A stretch of DNA of 64,000 nt from an uncultured Hoeflea sp. (GCF_947501405.1 NZ_CANMVK010000002.1:868001-932000), one strand, 5' to 3'; shown: positions 1 to 8,290, numbered from the stretch's first letter. Notes: generated by a model from the letters alone, not told the origin. Program-made: numbers and translations.

Positions 1-1287
1 CCCCGCATTGGCATAGAGATCGGGAAGGAACGTTGTGAGGAACGGAACATAGGTCAAGAGCGCCAGCGCCACGAACAGGGCCGCCAGGAAGGGCAGGCTT
101 TCGCGCATCACCCGCTCGGGCTTTTCTTCCGCGATGTGAGCCGACAGATAGATCAGATAGCCGACCGGCGGCGTTGTCAGTCCGATCATGAGGTTGAAAA
201 CCATGACAATGCCGAAATGCACCGGGCTGATGCCGAGTTCCATGGCGTTGGGCAGCAACAGCGGTACCAGGATCACCAGGGCCGCCAGCGGGTCGAGAAA
301 CAGCCCGACCGCAAGCACGAACAGATTGACCATCAGCAAAAAGACAAGCGGATTGTCGCTGATGGCGAAGATTGCCTCACCCACCGCCGCACTCAGCCGC
401 AGATCGGCGACGATCCAGGCGAATAGCGTCGAGGCGCCGACAATCACCAGGATCATGGCGGTGCCCTGCGCCGCCTGCACAAGTGCGGTGTAAAAGCCGC
501 GCATATCCAGTTCGCGGAAATAGAACATGCCGGTGACGAAAGCGTAGAGGCAGGCGATCGCTCCCGCCTCGGTGGCCGTCATCACGCCGCCGAGAATGCC
601 GCCCACGATGATGACGGGCGTCAAAAGCGCAACCGCCGCCTGGGCGCCGGTGCGCGCAACATCACTCAGTGGCACGCGCGCGCTGCTTTCGAAATTGCGC
701 CGTTGCGCAATGATGGCGACGGCGATCATCAAACAAAGACCGATCATCGCGCCGGGAATGATCCCGGCCAGAAACATCGCGCCGACCGATTGCTCTGCCA
801 GTACCGCGTAAATGATGATCGGGATCGAAGGCGGGATGATCGGCCCCACGACCGAGCTGCACTGGGTGATGGCCGCGGCGAAACCCGCAGTGTAACCCTT
901 GCGCTTCATCGACGGGATCATCACCGAGCCCACGGCGGCCGTATCGGCGACCGCGGACCCCGAGATGCCCGAAAAAAACAGGCTTGAGAGCACGTTGACC
1001 TGCGCCAGCCCGCCTTTGAAGTGCCCCACCAGCGCGCTTGCGAAATCGACGATGCGTCGCGTGATTCCGCCCCGGTTCATCAACTCGCCGGCAAGAAAGA
1101 AGAATGCGATCGCCAGAAGCAGGAACTGATCCATTCCGTTCATGAACATCTGGGTGACCAGAACCAGCGGCATGTCGGGCCTGACCACCACAAGCGTCAG
1201 CACCGAAGCGGCGAGGATCGCAAACACTAACGGCAGGCCCAGCACCGCAAAGCCGATCATTGAGCCGAACAGCAACAGCGTTTCCAT
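1..1287 (-). CDS. dctM: TRAP transporter large permease (DctM/SiaM type), C-terminal end outside window
   Basis: Twelve-helix inner-membrane subunit that moves an organic acid through a TRAP transporter using a sodium or proton gradient. The reverse strand is open from ATG at 1287 to base 1, giving 429 residues without a stop. The family is usually about 425-430 aa, so only a few C-terminal residues are missing. DctM signatures are visible: FLAGELMNRGGIT near residue 65, SGISGSAVADTAAVGS near 105 and IIPPSIPIIIYA near 150. The ATG directly follows the TGA of the small permease (1288-1290). It is the last visible gene of the pdxA-dctPQM-dctPQM operon, which may continue past the edge. The family call is firm; the substrate is unknown. 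Confidence 0.93.
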   Translation of the reverse strand, partial: METLLLFGSMIGFAVLGLPLVFAILAASVLTLVVVRPDMPLVLVTQMFMNGMDQFLLLAIAFFFLAGELMNRGGITRRIVDFASALVGHFKGGLAQVNVLSSLFFSGISGSAVADTAAVGSVMIPSMKRKGYTAGFAAAITQCSSVVGPIIPPSIPIIIYAVLAEQSVGAMFLAGIIPGAMIGLCLMIAVAIIAQRRNFESSARVPLSDVARTGAQAAVALLTPVIIVGGILGGVMTATEAGAIACLYAFVTGMFYFRELDMRGFYTALVQAAQGTAMILVIVGASTLFAWIVADLRLSAAVGEAIFAISDNPLVFLLMVNLFVLAVGLFLDPLAALVILVPLLLPNAMELGISPVHFGIVMVFNLMIGLTTPPVGYLIYLSAHIAEEKPERVMRESLPFLAALFVALALLTYVPFLTTFLPDLYANAG

Positions 1288-1758
1288 TCAACCCTCCCGC
1301 GGCGCGGCAAGGCCTGCCGCCAGTTGTGACAGGATCGATCCCGCCCACAGCAGCCCGCCGACCACGGCCCCGGTCCAGTACCAGGACTTGGCCACACCCA
1401 GCGTCACATAGCGGTCGTTGCCGAAGGCTGTGTTGAGTCTGAGCGCACCCCAGACCAGAAGCGCCAGCAGCACCAGCATGATCAGCGTTTGCGCCACCTT
1501 GAGGATTTGTGTCCAGAAGCGCGGCAGCATTCCCTCCAGAAACGAGATTTTCATATGCGGCGCGGTCGATGCGGCGATCAGAACCAGCCAGACATAAAGC
1601 AGGCGGATCAGCTCTTCAGACCAGACCAGCGAGGAATTGAAGACATAGCGGCTGATCACCTGACCAATGCCCAAAACCGTGACCAGGAATATGAGAAGCG
1701 CCGCGGCTCCATCAATAGCGCGGCGCAGGGCGTCGTTGAATTTGACAATCGCGGCCAT
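1288..1758 (-). CDS. dctQ: TRAP transporter small permease (DctQ type)
   Basis: 156-aa four-helix membrane protein that partners the large permease. Hydrophobic segments lie near residues 15-35, 50-65, 85-105 and 125-145. The DctQ signature SSLVWSEELIRLLYVWLV (about 42-59) is typical of the family. It lies 54 nt downstream of the binding-protein gene, across a strong hairpin, and directly abuts the large permease gene. Length and position are standard for a three-gene TRAP set. Confidence 0.92.
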   Translation of the reverse strand: MAAIVKFNDALRRAIDGAAALLIFLVTVLGIGQVISRYVFNSSLVWSEELIRLLYVWLVLIAASTAPHMKISFLEGMLPRFWTQILKVAQTLIMLVLLALLVWGALRLNTAFGNDRYVTLGVAKSWYWTGAVVGGLLWAGSILSQLAAGLAAPREG

Positions 1759-1779
1759 GGGGTCTGCCTTGAGAGAAAG

Positions 1780-1804
1780 CGCGGGCCGGTTGCGCCGGCC
1801 CGCG
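1780..1804 (-). terminator. GC-rich hairpin between dctP and dctQ (attenuator or mRNA-stabilising stem)
   Basis: A perfect 10-bp inverted repeat (arms 1780-1789 and 1795-1804, CGCGGGCCGG / CCGGCCCGCG) with a 5-nt loop, eight bases downstream of the dctP stop codon. No U-run follows immediately, so it is more likely a 3'-end stabiliser or partial attenuator than a full terminator. Equivalent hairpins follow the other four binding-protein genes in this window. Confidence 0.6.
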
Positions 1805-1812
1805 ACAGGGTA

Positions 1813-2802
1813 TCAGTTTGCGGCGGCGTCGACCTTGTCGAGCAGATCGGTGCCGAAGCTTTCAACATAGGCGGCGCGGGTCACTTCGCTCACCGCAGCG
1901 CGGAAAGCGTCCTGGTCCGGCGTTTCGACCACCTCAAGACCCTCGGCCTTCATTGCCTCGAGACTGGAGGTTTCTTCCTCGTCATTGAGCCCGCGCTGGA
2001 ATGACGCTGCCTCAATCGCCGCTTCGCTGATTGCAGTCTGGAACTCCGGCGAAAGCCCGTTCCAGCGCCCGGCATTCATCACCAGCGGCGAGGTGGTGTA
2101 GGCATGAGCAGTAAGGCTCATATATTTCTGCACCTCGTTGAGCTTGTTTGCATGGATGTGGTTGACCGGGTTTTCCTGGCCATCGATGGTTCCGGTCTGA
2201 AGCGCGGAATAGACCTCTGCAAACGGCATCGGTGTCGGGTTCGCGCCAAGTGTCTCAAAGGCCAGAACATGCGCCGGGTTGGGAGTCGTGCGAATCTTGA
2301 GCCCGGCGAGATCGGCGGGTCCCTCGATCGGGCGCACATTGTTGGTCAGGTTGCGAAAACCCAGTTCCCAAAACGCCAGCCCCTGAAGACCCGCTTCCGA
2401 CATCGAGCCCATCAGCGATTGACCGACCTCGCCGTCAAGCACCGCGAAGGCATGGGCGTCGGACTGGAAAAGGAACGGCAGATCGAGCAGATTGAGCTGC
2501 GGCAGGCTGCCGGTGAAAAACGGGTTGCCCACCGTGACGATGTCGATTGTTCCCAGACGCACGCCCTCAAGCATGGTCGGGCTGTTGCCCAACTCGCCAT
2601 TGCCGAACAGATCGATGGCCAGAGCGCCGCCGGTCTTTTCCGAGACCAGCTCCGCGAACTTCTCCGCCGCCTTGGTCACCGAATCGGTGGCCGAGCCGTA
2701 ATGCGCGAGCTTCAGCGTTGTCTCCTGTGCGTAGGCCGTGCCGGCGAAGGTCAGTGCAGCGGCCATCGCCATGGACTTGGTGAAAATGCGTCTCTTCATC
2801 AT
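1813..2802 (-). CDS. dctP: TRAP transporter substrate-binding protein (DctP family)
   Basis: 329-aa periplasmic receptor. The Sec signal peptide is MMKRRIFTKSMAMAAALTFA with a cleavage site near AYAQ. The family core is clear: LKLAHYGSATDSVTKAAEKF, then GNPFFTGSLPQLNLLDLPFL, then ELGFRNLTNNVRPI near residue 165, PMPFAEVYSALQTGTIDGQE near 205 (the usual DctP ligand-loop signature) and VQKYMSLTAHAY. The start at 2802 is chosen because GGGAGAGAGACC precedes it and the signal peptide begins there; the frame stays open further upstream but without signal character. It is the receptor of the second of two tandem TRAP sets. The ligand cannot be read from sequence, but the neighbouring PdxA-like gene suggests a hydroxylated or sugar acid. 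Confidence 0.93.
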   Translation of the reverse strand: MMKRRIFTKSMAMAAALTFAGTAYAQETTLKLAHYGSATDSVTKAAEKFAELVSEKTGGALAIDLFGNGELGNSPTMLEGVRLGTIDIVTVGNPFFTGSLPQLNLLDLPFLFQSDAHAFAVLDGEVGQSLMGSMSEAGLQGLAFWELGFRNLTNNVRPIEGPADLAGLKIRTTPNPAHVLAFETLGANPTPMPFAEVYSALQTGTIDGQENPVNHIHANKLNEVQKYMSLTAHAYTTSPLVMNAGRWNGLSPEFQTAISEAAIEAASFQRGLNDEEETSSLEAMKAEGLEVVETPDQDAFRAAVSEVTRAAYVESFGTDLLDKVDAAAN

Positions 2803-2843
2803 GGTCTCTCTCCCTGTTGTAGAATGGTAAATCGAAGCGACTG

Positions 2844-4127
2844 TTACGGATAGAAGAAGTCGACGAGCGTCAGGGACACCGCCGGCACATAGGTGACGAG
2901 CAGCAGCACCAGCAGCAATACGCCGATGAAGGGCAGGTTGGTGCGGGTGGTTCCCCAGACGTCGGTCTTGGCGATCGAACAGGCCGTCACCAGCACTGAC
3001 GCCACCGGCGGGGTCTGCTGCCCAAGCGCGATGTTCAACGTCAGCAAAATGCCGAACTGTATCGGATCGATGCCGAGCTGGTTGACCAGCGGCATGAAGA
3101 TCGGAACCGTCAGAATGATCGCAGCTGCCCCGTGCAAAACCATGCCGACGAACAAAAGGAAGACGTTGATGATCATCAACACCGCGAACTTGTTGGTGGT
3201 CACATCGGCAATCGATGCGGCGAGCCGTTGTGGCATCTCGGTTTCGGTCAGGTAGAGGCCGAGCACCGCAGAGGTGGCGACCAGCAGCATGACGATCGAG
3301 GTCTGCACCACCCCGCCGACCAAGGCATGGTAGAGCTTCGCCAGATCGAGTTCGCGATAGATGAACAGCCCGATAAACAGCGCGGTGACGACCGCAAGCG
3401 CGGCGCCCTCGGTCGCCGTCACCACACCGCCGAAAATGCTGCCGAGGATCACCACCGGCAGGATCAGCGCCCACAGCGCCTCGCGGGTGGCATGCCACAG
3501 CCGGCAAAGGTCGAAACCTTCCTCGCGCGGCAGATCGTAGCGCACGGCGAAATAGTAGCACATGCACATCAGCAGGAACGCGCCCAGCAGCCCCGGGATG
3601 ATCCCGGCCACGAAGAGCTGAACGATCGAGGTGCCTGACAGCGCACCGTAAAGGATCATCGGGATCGAGGGCGGAATGATGATCGCCAGCGACGCGGTCG
3701 AAGAGGTGATCGCGGCGGCAAAACGCGGCTTGTATCCCTTCTTTTTCATCGCCGGGATGAGAACCGATCCCGTCGCCGCCACATCGGCCACGGCAGAACC
3801 GGAAATCTCCGCGAAAAACAGCGACACGCCGACATTGACCATGGCCAGGCCGCCGCGCACGAAACCGACAAGTGCCGAGACGAAAGCGATCAGCCGCGTG
3901 GATATGCCGCCAGTGTTCATCAGGGCGCCGGCAAGCACGAACAGCGGGATCGCGATCAGCGGAAATTTTGTGGCGCCGTCAAACAGCGACAGCGCCGCAT
4001 TGAGAAAGCCCAGCGATCCGTTGAGAAGCCAGACGCCGATCAGCGCCGAGGCTAGGATCGACAGGGCGATGGGTACGCCGATGCCGATCATTGCGAACAT
4101 CGAAAACAGCACGAGCGCCTCGGTCAT
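2844..4127 (-). CDS. dctM: TRAP transporter large permease (DctM type), first TRAP set
   Basis: 427-aa membrane protein. Family signatures include FVLAGALMNTGGISTRLIAF (about 62-81), AEISGSAVADVAATGSVLIP (about 109-128), IIIPPSIPMILYGA (about 149) and ALGQQTPPVASVL near residue 370. The start codon overlaps the dctQ stop by four bases (ATGA at 4124-4127), so the two permease subunits are translationally coupled. It belongs with the dctQ and dctP genes to its right, and the second TRAP set begins 41 nt downstream. It is a different paralogue from the edge-truncated dctM, not a recent duplicate, since the sequences differ throughout. Confidence 0.95.
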   Translation of the reverse strand: MTEALVLFSMFAMIGIGVPIALSILASALIGVWLLNGSLGFLNAALSLFDGATKFPLIAIPLFVLAGALMNTGGISTRLIAFVSALVGFVRGGLAMVNVGVSLFFAEISGSAVADVAATGSVLIPAMKKKGYKPRFAAAITSSTASLAIIIPPSIPMILYGALSGTSIVQLFVAGIIPGLLGAFLLMCMCYYFAVRYDLPREEGFDLCRLWHATREALWALILPVVILGSIFGGVVTATEGAALAVVTALFIGLFIYRELDLAKLYHALVGGVVQTSIVMLLVATSAVLGLYLTETEMPQRLAASIADVTTNKFAVLMIINVFLLFVGMVLHGAAAIILTVPIFMPLVNQLGIDPIQFGILLTLNIALGQQTPPVASVLVTACSIAKTDVWGTTRTNLPFIGVLLLVLLLVTYVPAVSLTLVDFFYP

Positions 4128-4675
4128 TTGCTGTCTCCCGGTGCGGCCAGCTCGGCCTGGGCGCGTGATATCTCTTCTTCGATCTCACGCGCTTCGGGGT
4201 CGCGGCCCTCGCGCACATATTCAAGCCGCTCAGGCATCGACAGCGCGCGCGCCAGCATCATCAATCCCGCCGAGACCGGCAGAACGCCCTGCACCACGGC
4301 ACGCGGCATCCAGCGTAGGGTGGTCATGGTCTCCCCGCCGAAGATCGCAAGGATGGTCCAGCCGGCCCAGACGGCAATCGCCAGTACGGTGAAAACAATG
4401 ACTTCCACGAGCACGAACAGCGAAAGCCGGCCGGCCGGAGGCAGCGAATAGAGCAGGCCGCTAAAGCCCATATGGGCGTCGCGGTTCATGGCCAGCGCTG
4501 CCCCGAAAAAGGTGATCCAGGCAAGCAGCACGGCCGCCACTTCATCGTACCAGATCAGCGAATTGCCGGAGTAACGAAAGGCGATGCCCAACAGCACCAC
4601 GATGGCCAAAGCCACCAGGATGGTGAGGCAAATCGCCTGCAAAAATATGTCCAGCCAACGCACGGAACGGTGCAT
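4124..4675 (-). CDS. dctQ: TRAP transporter small permease (DctQ type), first TRAP set
   Basis: 183-aa small permease with four hydrophobic segments and the signature NSLIWYDEVAAVLLAWITFF near residue 37. The ATG at 4675 is preferred because CAGGAG lies nine bases upstream. The reading frame remains open for 33 more codons, but that part is Arg/His-rich and lacks membrane character. After the last helix there is an acidic, charged C-terminal tail (EAREIEEEISRAQAELAA), longer than in the other DctQ here. It overlaps dctM by four bases. Confidence 0.92.
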   Translation of the reverse strand: MHRSVRWLDIFLQAICLTILVALAIVVLLGIAFRYSGNSLIWYDEVAAVLLAWITFFGAALAMNRDAHMGFSGLLYSLPPAGRLSLFVLVEVIVFTVLAIAVWAGWTILAIFGGETMTTLRWMPRAVVQGVLPVSAGLMMLARALSMPERLEYVREGRDPEAREIEEEISRAQAELAAPGDSK

Positions 4676-4742
4676 GAGAGCACTCCTGAAGAAAGCGATT
4701 CGAGCTGCCACAATATCTGCGCGGCTATGGGCGCGGTGAGCG

Positions 4743-4760
4743 GAGCCGGCGAACCGGCCC
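4743..4760 (-). terminator. Hairpin with UUCG loop after dctP (attenuator-like)
   Basis: Read on the minus strand, a stem with GCCGG/CCGGC core (4754-4758 and 4745-4749) closes a TTCG tetraloop and extends to about 8 bp with one mismatch. It sits about 20 nt after the dctP stop in the 104-nt gap before dctQ. UUCG loops give very stable RNA hairpins. No U-run follows. Confidence 0.5.
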
Positions 4761-4779
4761 CGCGGGTGCCGCACCCTGG

Positions 4780-5766
4780 TTAGGAGCCGCTGGCCAGCGA
4801 CATAACCTGATCGATCATGTCCTGGCCGTTCTCGACTTCGTTCGCGAACTTCTCATAGACCGGCTTGGAGGCCTCGACGAAGGCATCGCGATCGGCGACG
4901 TTGACTTCAAGGCCGCCCGCTTCGAGTTCGCTCAACAACGCTTCGTCGGCCGCAGCGCCTTCGGCCCGGGCCCATGACACCACTTCCTGGGCCGTCTCGG
5001 CGAGGATGGTCTGGATTTTTGGATCAAGCTTCTCAAAGGTCGTCACACCCACGGTCGGATAGGCGGGCGAATAGACATGACCGCTCATCGAGAGATATTT
5101 CTGCACCTCGTTGAGCTTGCCGGCCGAGATGTTGGTCAGCGGGTTCTCCTGCCCGTCGATCACCCCGGTCTGCAGCGCCACGAAAACCTCGGAAAACGCC
5201 ATCGGCGTGGGGTTGGCGCCATATTCCTGGAACATCGATACGCGCCATGAGGAATTGGGCGTGCGGATCTTCAGCCCGTCAAGATCGGCAGGCGTGTTGA
5301 TCGGTTTGGCATTGTTGGTGATCTGACGGAACCCGTTTTCCCACACGGCAAGCGGCCGGTAGCCCTTGGCTTCCGCTGCCGGTACCAGCACGTCCTTGAA
5401 GAAGGTGTCGTCGATACGGCCCAGATGTTCGCGGTTGGCCACGATGAACGGCAGATCGAAGATGGCGAATTCGGGCGCGACTTCGGGCATGATCGAGGAG
5501 GGCAGGGTGATATGCACCGTGCCGAGCTTGATCTTCTGCATCATGTCCCGGTCCTTGCCGAGCTGCGAGGAAGAAAAGAGCTTGACCTCGCCAAGCTCGC
5601 CGAGCTTCTCGTTGGCGCGCGCGGCAAATTCGCTCGCCGTGCGTTCCTGAAGCGAGCCGGGGGCGGCCGAGATGCCGAAGATGATCTCTTCCGACGCCAA
5701 AGCCGCCGTCGCGCTTAGCGCAATGCCGAGTCCGGCCAGGCCGGTGGTGATGGATTTCATGAACAT
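4780..5766 (-). CDS. dctP: TRAP transporter substrate-binding protein (DctP family), first TRAP set
   Basis: 328-aa periplasmic receptor with signal peptide MFMKSITTGLAGLGIALSAT, cleaved near ALAS. Core DctP elements are present: VAPEFAIFDLPFIVANREHL, WENGFRQITNNAKPI near 140, PTPMAFSEVFVALQTGVIDG near 195 and the following QENPLTNI. The start at 5766 (MFMKS) is preferred over an upstream in-frame ATG because AGGGAGGACACC precedes it. It lies 32 nt downstream of the PdxA-like gene and is probably co-transcribed with it. It is only distantly similar to the DctP at 1813-2802, so the two TRAP sets probably bind different ligands. Confidence 0.94.
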   Translation of the reverse strand: MFMKSITTGLAGLGIALSATAALASEEIIFGISAAPGSLQERTASEFAARANEKLGELGEVKLFSSSQLGKDRDMMQKIKLGTVHITLPSSIMPEVAPEFAIFDLPFIVANREHLGRIDDTFFKDVLVPAAEAKGYRPLAVWENGFRQITNNAKPINTPADLDGLKIRTPNSSWRVSMFQEYGANPTPMAFSEVFVALQTGVIDGQENPLTNISAGKLNEVQKYLSMSGHVYSPAYPTVGVTTFEKLDPKIQTILAETAQEVVSWARAEGAAADEALLSELEAGGLEVNVADRDAFVEASKPVYEKFANEVENGQDMIDQVMSLASGS

Positions 5767-5798
5767 GGTGTCCTCCCTGGAGTGTTGTTCAATCGGTT

Positions 5799-6878
5799 TC
5801 AGGCCCAAATCGAGGCGGGGTCCAGCGCCTTGCGGAACAGCTCCGGCAGTTGGCCGGCTTGCGGTGCGGATCTGTCTTGCGGAGCCAGCCGCGCGGCCAG
5901 CTTGCGCCCAAGCGCCACGGCATTCCTGGTGGCGCCCAGATCGGCGACGCCTTGTCCCGCAATGTCATAGGCCGTGCCGTGGGCGGGCGTGACGATGGGG
6001 AAGGGGTAGCCGGCAATCAGCGTCACGCCGCGGTCAAAACCCAGCAGTTTCATCGCGATCTGTCCCTGGTCGTGATACATGGTCATGACCGCATCGAACT
6101 CGCCCTTGATGGCGCGGACGAAAACCGTGTCTGAGGGAATCGGACCGGTGACGGCGAGCTGCTTTTGCTGCGCGCGGCGCACCGCCGGCGCCAGAATGTC
6201 GTCGTCCTCATCTCCGAAGTTGCGGCCGTCGCCGGCGTGTGGGTTGAGCGCTGCGACGCCGATCCGCGGGCGCTCAAAACCGGCTCCCTCCATCACCTGA
6301 ACGGTGAGTTCAAGGCTCTTGAGAATCCGGTCTTCGTCCAGTGCATCGGCAACCTCGCGCAGCGGGATATGCGAGGTCACCCGCGCATTCCACACCTCGT
6401 CGAGCACATTGAACTCACGCCCGCTGGACTGCGCATTGATCGTGGCGTTGATGAACCCGATCTCATCGACATAGTCGGGCTTGGCAAGCCGCATCGCGTG
6501 TTTGTTGAACGGGGTGAAGAAACACACATCAGCAAATCCCGCGTGACAGGCCAGAAGCGCGCAACGGAAGTTTTCCAACGCGGCGCGGCCACTGCCTTGG
6601 GAGGAGGCGCCCTGCGGCACCGTTTCGGGATCGCAGTTCCTCAAATCCACCATGAAGGTGCCTTCGGGCATGGTTTCGCCCAGCTTCTCAAGGCCGATGA
6701 CCGGCAAATCGAGCGAAACGCCGGCATCGGCCTCGCCGCGGGCCAGCAGCCGCCGGTCGCCGATCACCAGCATGTCGTTCCGGTTGATGTCGTCATGGGC
6801 CAGAACCTTGGCCGCCAGCTCCGGGCTGATCCCGCCGGCATCACCAATGGCAAAGGCTACTCGTGTATTTTGCGTCAT
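5799..6878 (-). CDS. PdxA-like 4-phospho-hydroxyacid dehydrogenase (PdxA2 type)
   Basis: 359-aa NAD-dependent, metal-dependent beta-decarboxylating dehydrogenase of the PdxA family. The three histidines expected to bind the divalent metal are present: His170 (RVTSHIPL), His214 (LNPHAGD) and His269 (MYHDQGQ). The C-terminal VTPAHGTAYDIAG signature is intact. The N-terminal GDPAGIGPE motif of true PdxA reads GDAGGISPE here. PdxA2 relatives near TRAP genes oxidise 4-phospho-D-erythronate or D-threonate in sugar-acid catabolism, normally after a DUF1537 kinase; no such kinase is visible in the window. The start at 6878 has GAGGAAATAC upstream. It heads the operon and faces a GntR operator, so a catabolic role is more likely than vitamin B6 synthesis. 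Confidence 0.85.
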   Translation of the reverse strand: MTQNTRVAFAIGDAGGISPELAAKVLAHDDINRNDMLVIGDRRLLARGEADAGVSLDLPVIGLEKLGETMPEGTFMVDLRNCDPETVPQGASSQGSGRAALENFRCALLACHAGFADVCFFTPFNKHAMRLAKPDYVDEIGFINATINAQSSGREFNVLDEVWNARVTSHIPLREVADALDEDRILKSLELTVQVMEGAGFERPRIGVAALNPHAGDGRNFGDEDDDILAPAVRRAQQKQLAVTGPIPSDTVFVRAIKGEFDAVMTMYHDQGQIAMKLLGFDRGVTLIAGYPFPIVTPAHGTAYDIAGQGVADLGATRNAVALGRKLAARLAPQDRSAPQAGQLPELFRKALDPASIWA

Positions 6879-6888
6879 GTATTTCCTC

Positions 6889-6911
6889 ATTTTGTATGTT
6901 GTATACAAAAT
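6889..6911. promoter_or_regulatory. GntR/FadR-type operator between pdxA-like gene and gntR
   Basis: Nine-base inverted repeat ATTTTGTAT (6889-6897) and ATACAAAAT (6903-6911), containing the perfect 10-bp palindrome TTGTATACAA at 6899-6908. This matches the form typical of FCD-domain GntR regulators. It starts 11 nt upstream of the pdxA-like ATG and lies about 60 nt upstream of the gntR start, so it is placed to control the operon and perhaps autoregulate. Confidence 0.75.
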
Positions 6912-6972
6912 TAAGGGCTCGCAACGCAAGCGAAAATTTTCTATTGTTTCACGAATGAATGCAGGAAGAGCA

Positions 6973-7647
6973 ATGCACGACATGGTTGATGACATCAGCA
7001 GTCTCGCTCCCATCGAGAAGCAGACGCTGCACGATCAGGTGGCAAGTCAGTTGCGCGATCTCATTATCGAGGGGGTGCTGGAGCCGGGATCGCGGATTGA
7101 CGAAACGGCGCTGGTCGAGCGGCTTGGCGTGTCGCGAACTCCGTTTCGCGAAGCGCTGCGCACGCTTGCAGCGGAAGGTCTGGTGGTCATCCGCCCCTCA
7201 AAGGGCTCGATCGTGCGAAAGCTCGGCGCGGGCGAGGTGCATTCGATGCTCGAGGTGCTGGCCGAGATTGAACGGCTGGCCGGCCGGCTCGCCTGTGAGC
7301 GGGCGTCCGACGCCGAAATTGCCGAACTGCTCGATATCCATGACAGGATGATTTCGCTCTACCGCACCCGCGACCGGTTGCCCTATTACAAGCTCAACCA
7401 GCTTTTCCATTCCCGCGTGGCGGCGGTGTCGCGCAACGCAACGCTAGTTGAGGTGCAGGCCAACATTCAGTCGCGGCTCAAGCGGATCCGCTTTGTCGGC
7501 AATCGCAAGCCTGAGGATTGGGCCAATGCCGTGGCCGATCATGAGCAGATGGCGGCGGCACTTCGGACCCGCGACGGCGAGGCGCTTGGCGAGATCATGG
7601 CCGTTCACCTGGTGCGGACCTGGGACCGCGTGAAGGATTCGCTTTAG
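6973..7647 (+). CDS. GntR family regulator with FCD domain (first of a tandem pair)
   Basis: 224-aa repressor-type regulator. The N-terminal winged helix (about 15-80) has the GntR pattern LRDLIIEGVLEPGSRIDETA, then LGVSRTPFREALRTLAAEGL. The rest is an all-helical FCD effector domain with likely metal/ligand residues around EIERLAGRLACE and the FHSRV segment. The ATG at 6973 is chosen for the AGGAAGAG six bases upstream; an ATG at 6955 in frame has no such site. It diverges from the TRAP operon over a TTGTATACAA palindrome and is its likely regulator. Confidence 0.9.
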   Translation: MHDMVDDISSLAPIEKQTLHDQVASQLRDLIIEGVLEPGSRIDETALVERLGVSRTPFREALRTLAAEGLVVIRPSKGSIVRKLGAGEVHSMLEVLAEIERLAGRLACERASDAEIAELLDIHDRMISLYRTRDRLPYYKLNQLFHSRVAAVSRNATLVEVQANIQSRLKRIRFVGNRKPEDWANAVADHEQMAAALRTRDGEALGEIMAVHLVRTWDRVKDSL

Positions 7648-7654
7648 GCGCATT

Positions 7655-8290
7655 ATGACCGAGACGCCGCTCGCCGAAAACATCGCCAACCAGCTCCGCC
7701 GCGATATCCTGCGCGGCAAGCTGCGGCCCGGTGCGCCCATCAAGGAACGCGACAACGCCGCGGAAATGGGCGTCAGCCGCACCCCGATGCGCGAGGCGAT
7801 TCGCATTCTCGCCAAGGAGGGGCTGGTCAATCTGCGCCCGTCGCGCAGCCCGCTGGTTGCCGAGCCCTCACTGAAGGAGGTGATGGACGCCATCGATGTG
7901 CTAACCGCGCTGGAAGTCTTGTCGGGCAAGCTCGCCTGCCGGAATGCCACCGAGGCCGACCTGGAAGATATCCGCAGCATCCACGCCCATATGGCCAGGA
8001 TCTATGACGATGCGGATTCGCTTGACCTGTTTGAGGTCGATATGAGCTTTCACCGGGCCATTGCCCGCGCCTCGCACAATGCGCTGCTGGCAGAAAGCCA
8101 TCAGGCCTATCTGGCCCGGCTCTGGCGGGTGCGCTATCTCACCGCCAGCCTGCGCCACAATCGCGCCCGCGTTCTCAACCAGCACGGCGCCATCCTCGAA
8201 GGATTGCACCAGCGCGATGTCGACAAGGTCACCGCCGGCATAGGCCTGCAGCTCGAGGGGCTCGCCCAAAGCGTCACCCAGGTGGTTTGA
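7655..8290 (+). CDS. GntR family regulator with FCD domain (second of a tandem pair)
   Basis: 211-aa GntR/FCD regulator, starting 7 nt after the stop of the preceding GntR gene. The helix-turn-helix region reads LRRDILRGKLRPGAPIKERD and then MGVSRTPMREAIRILAKEGL; the FCD domain follows, with SFHRAIARASHNALL near residue 130. The two regulators differ clearly in their effector domains, so they may sense different ligands or act as a heteromeric pair on the same operator. Two TRAP sets and two regulators are adjacent, which may reflect one regulator per transporter. Confidence 0.9.
   Translation: MTETPLAENIANQLRRDILRGKLRPGAPIKERDNAAEMGVSRTPMREAIRILAKEGLVNLRPSRSPLVAEPSLKEVMDAIDVLTALEVLSGKLACRNATEADLEDIRSIHAHMARIYDDADSLDLFEVDMSFHRAIARASHNALLAESHQAYLARLWRVRYLTASLRHNRARVLNQHGAILEGLHQRDVDKVTAGIGLQLEGLAQSVTQVV

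Noticed and set aside
662-1348. Long Arg/His/Gly-rich reading frame on the minus strand overlapping dctM and dctQ
   Set aside because: It lies out of frame within two clear TRAP permease genes and has the composition of a high-GC shadow frame.
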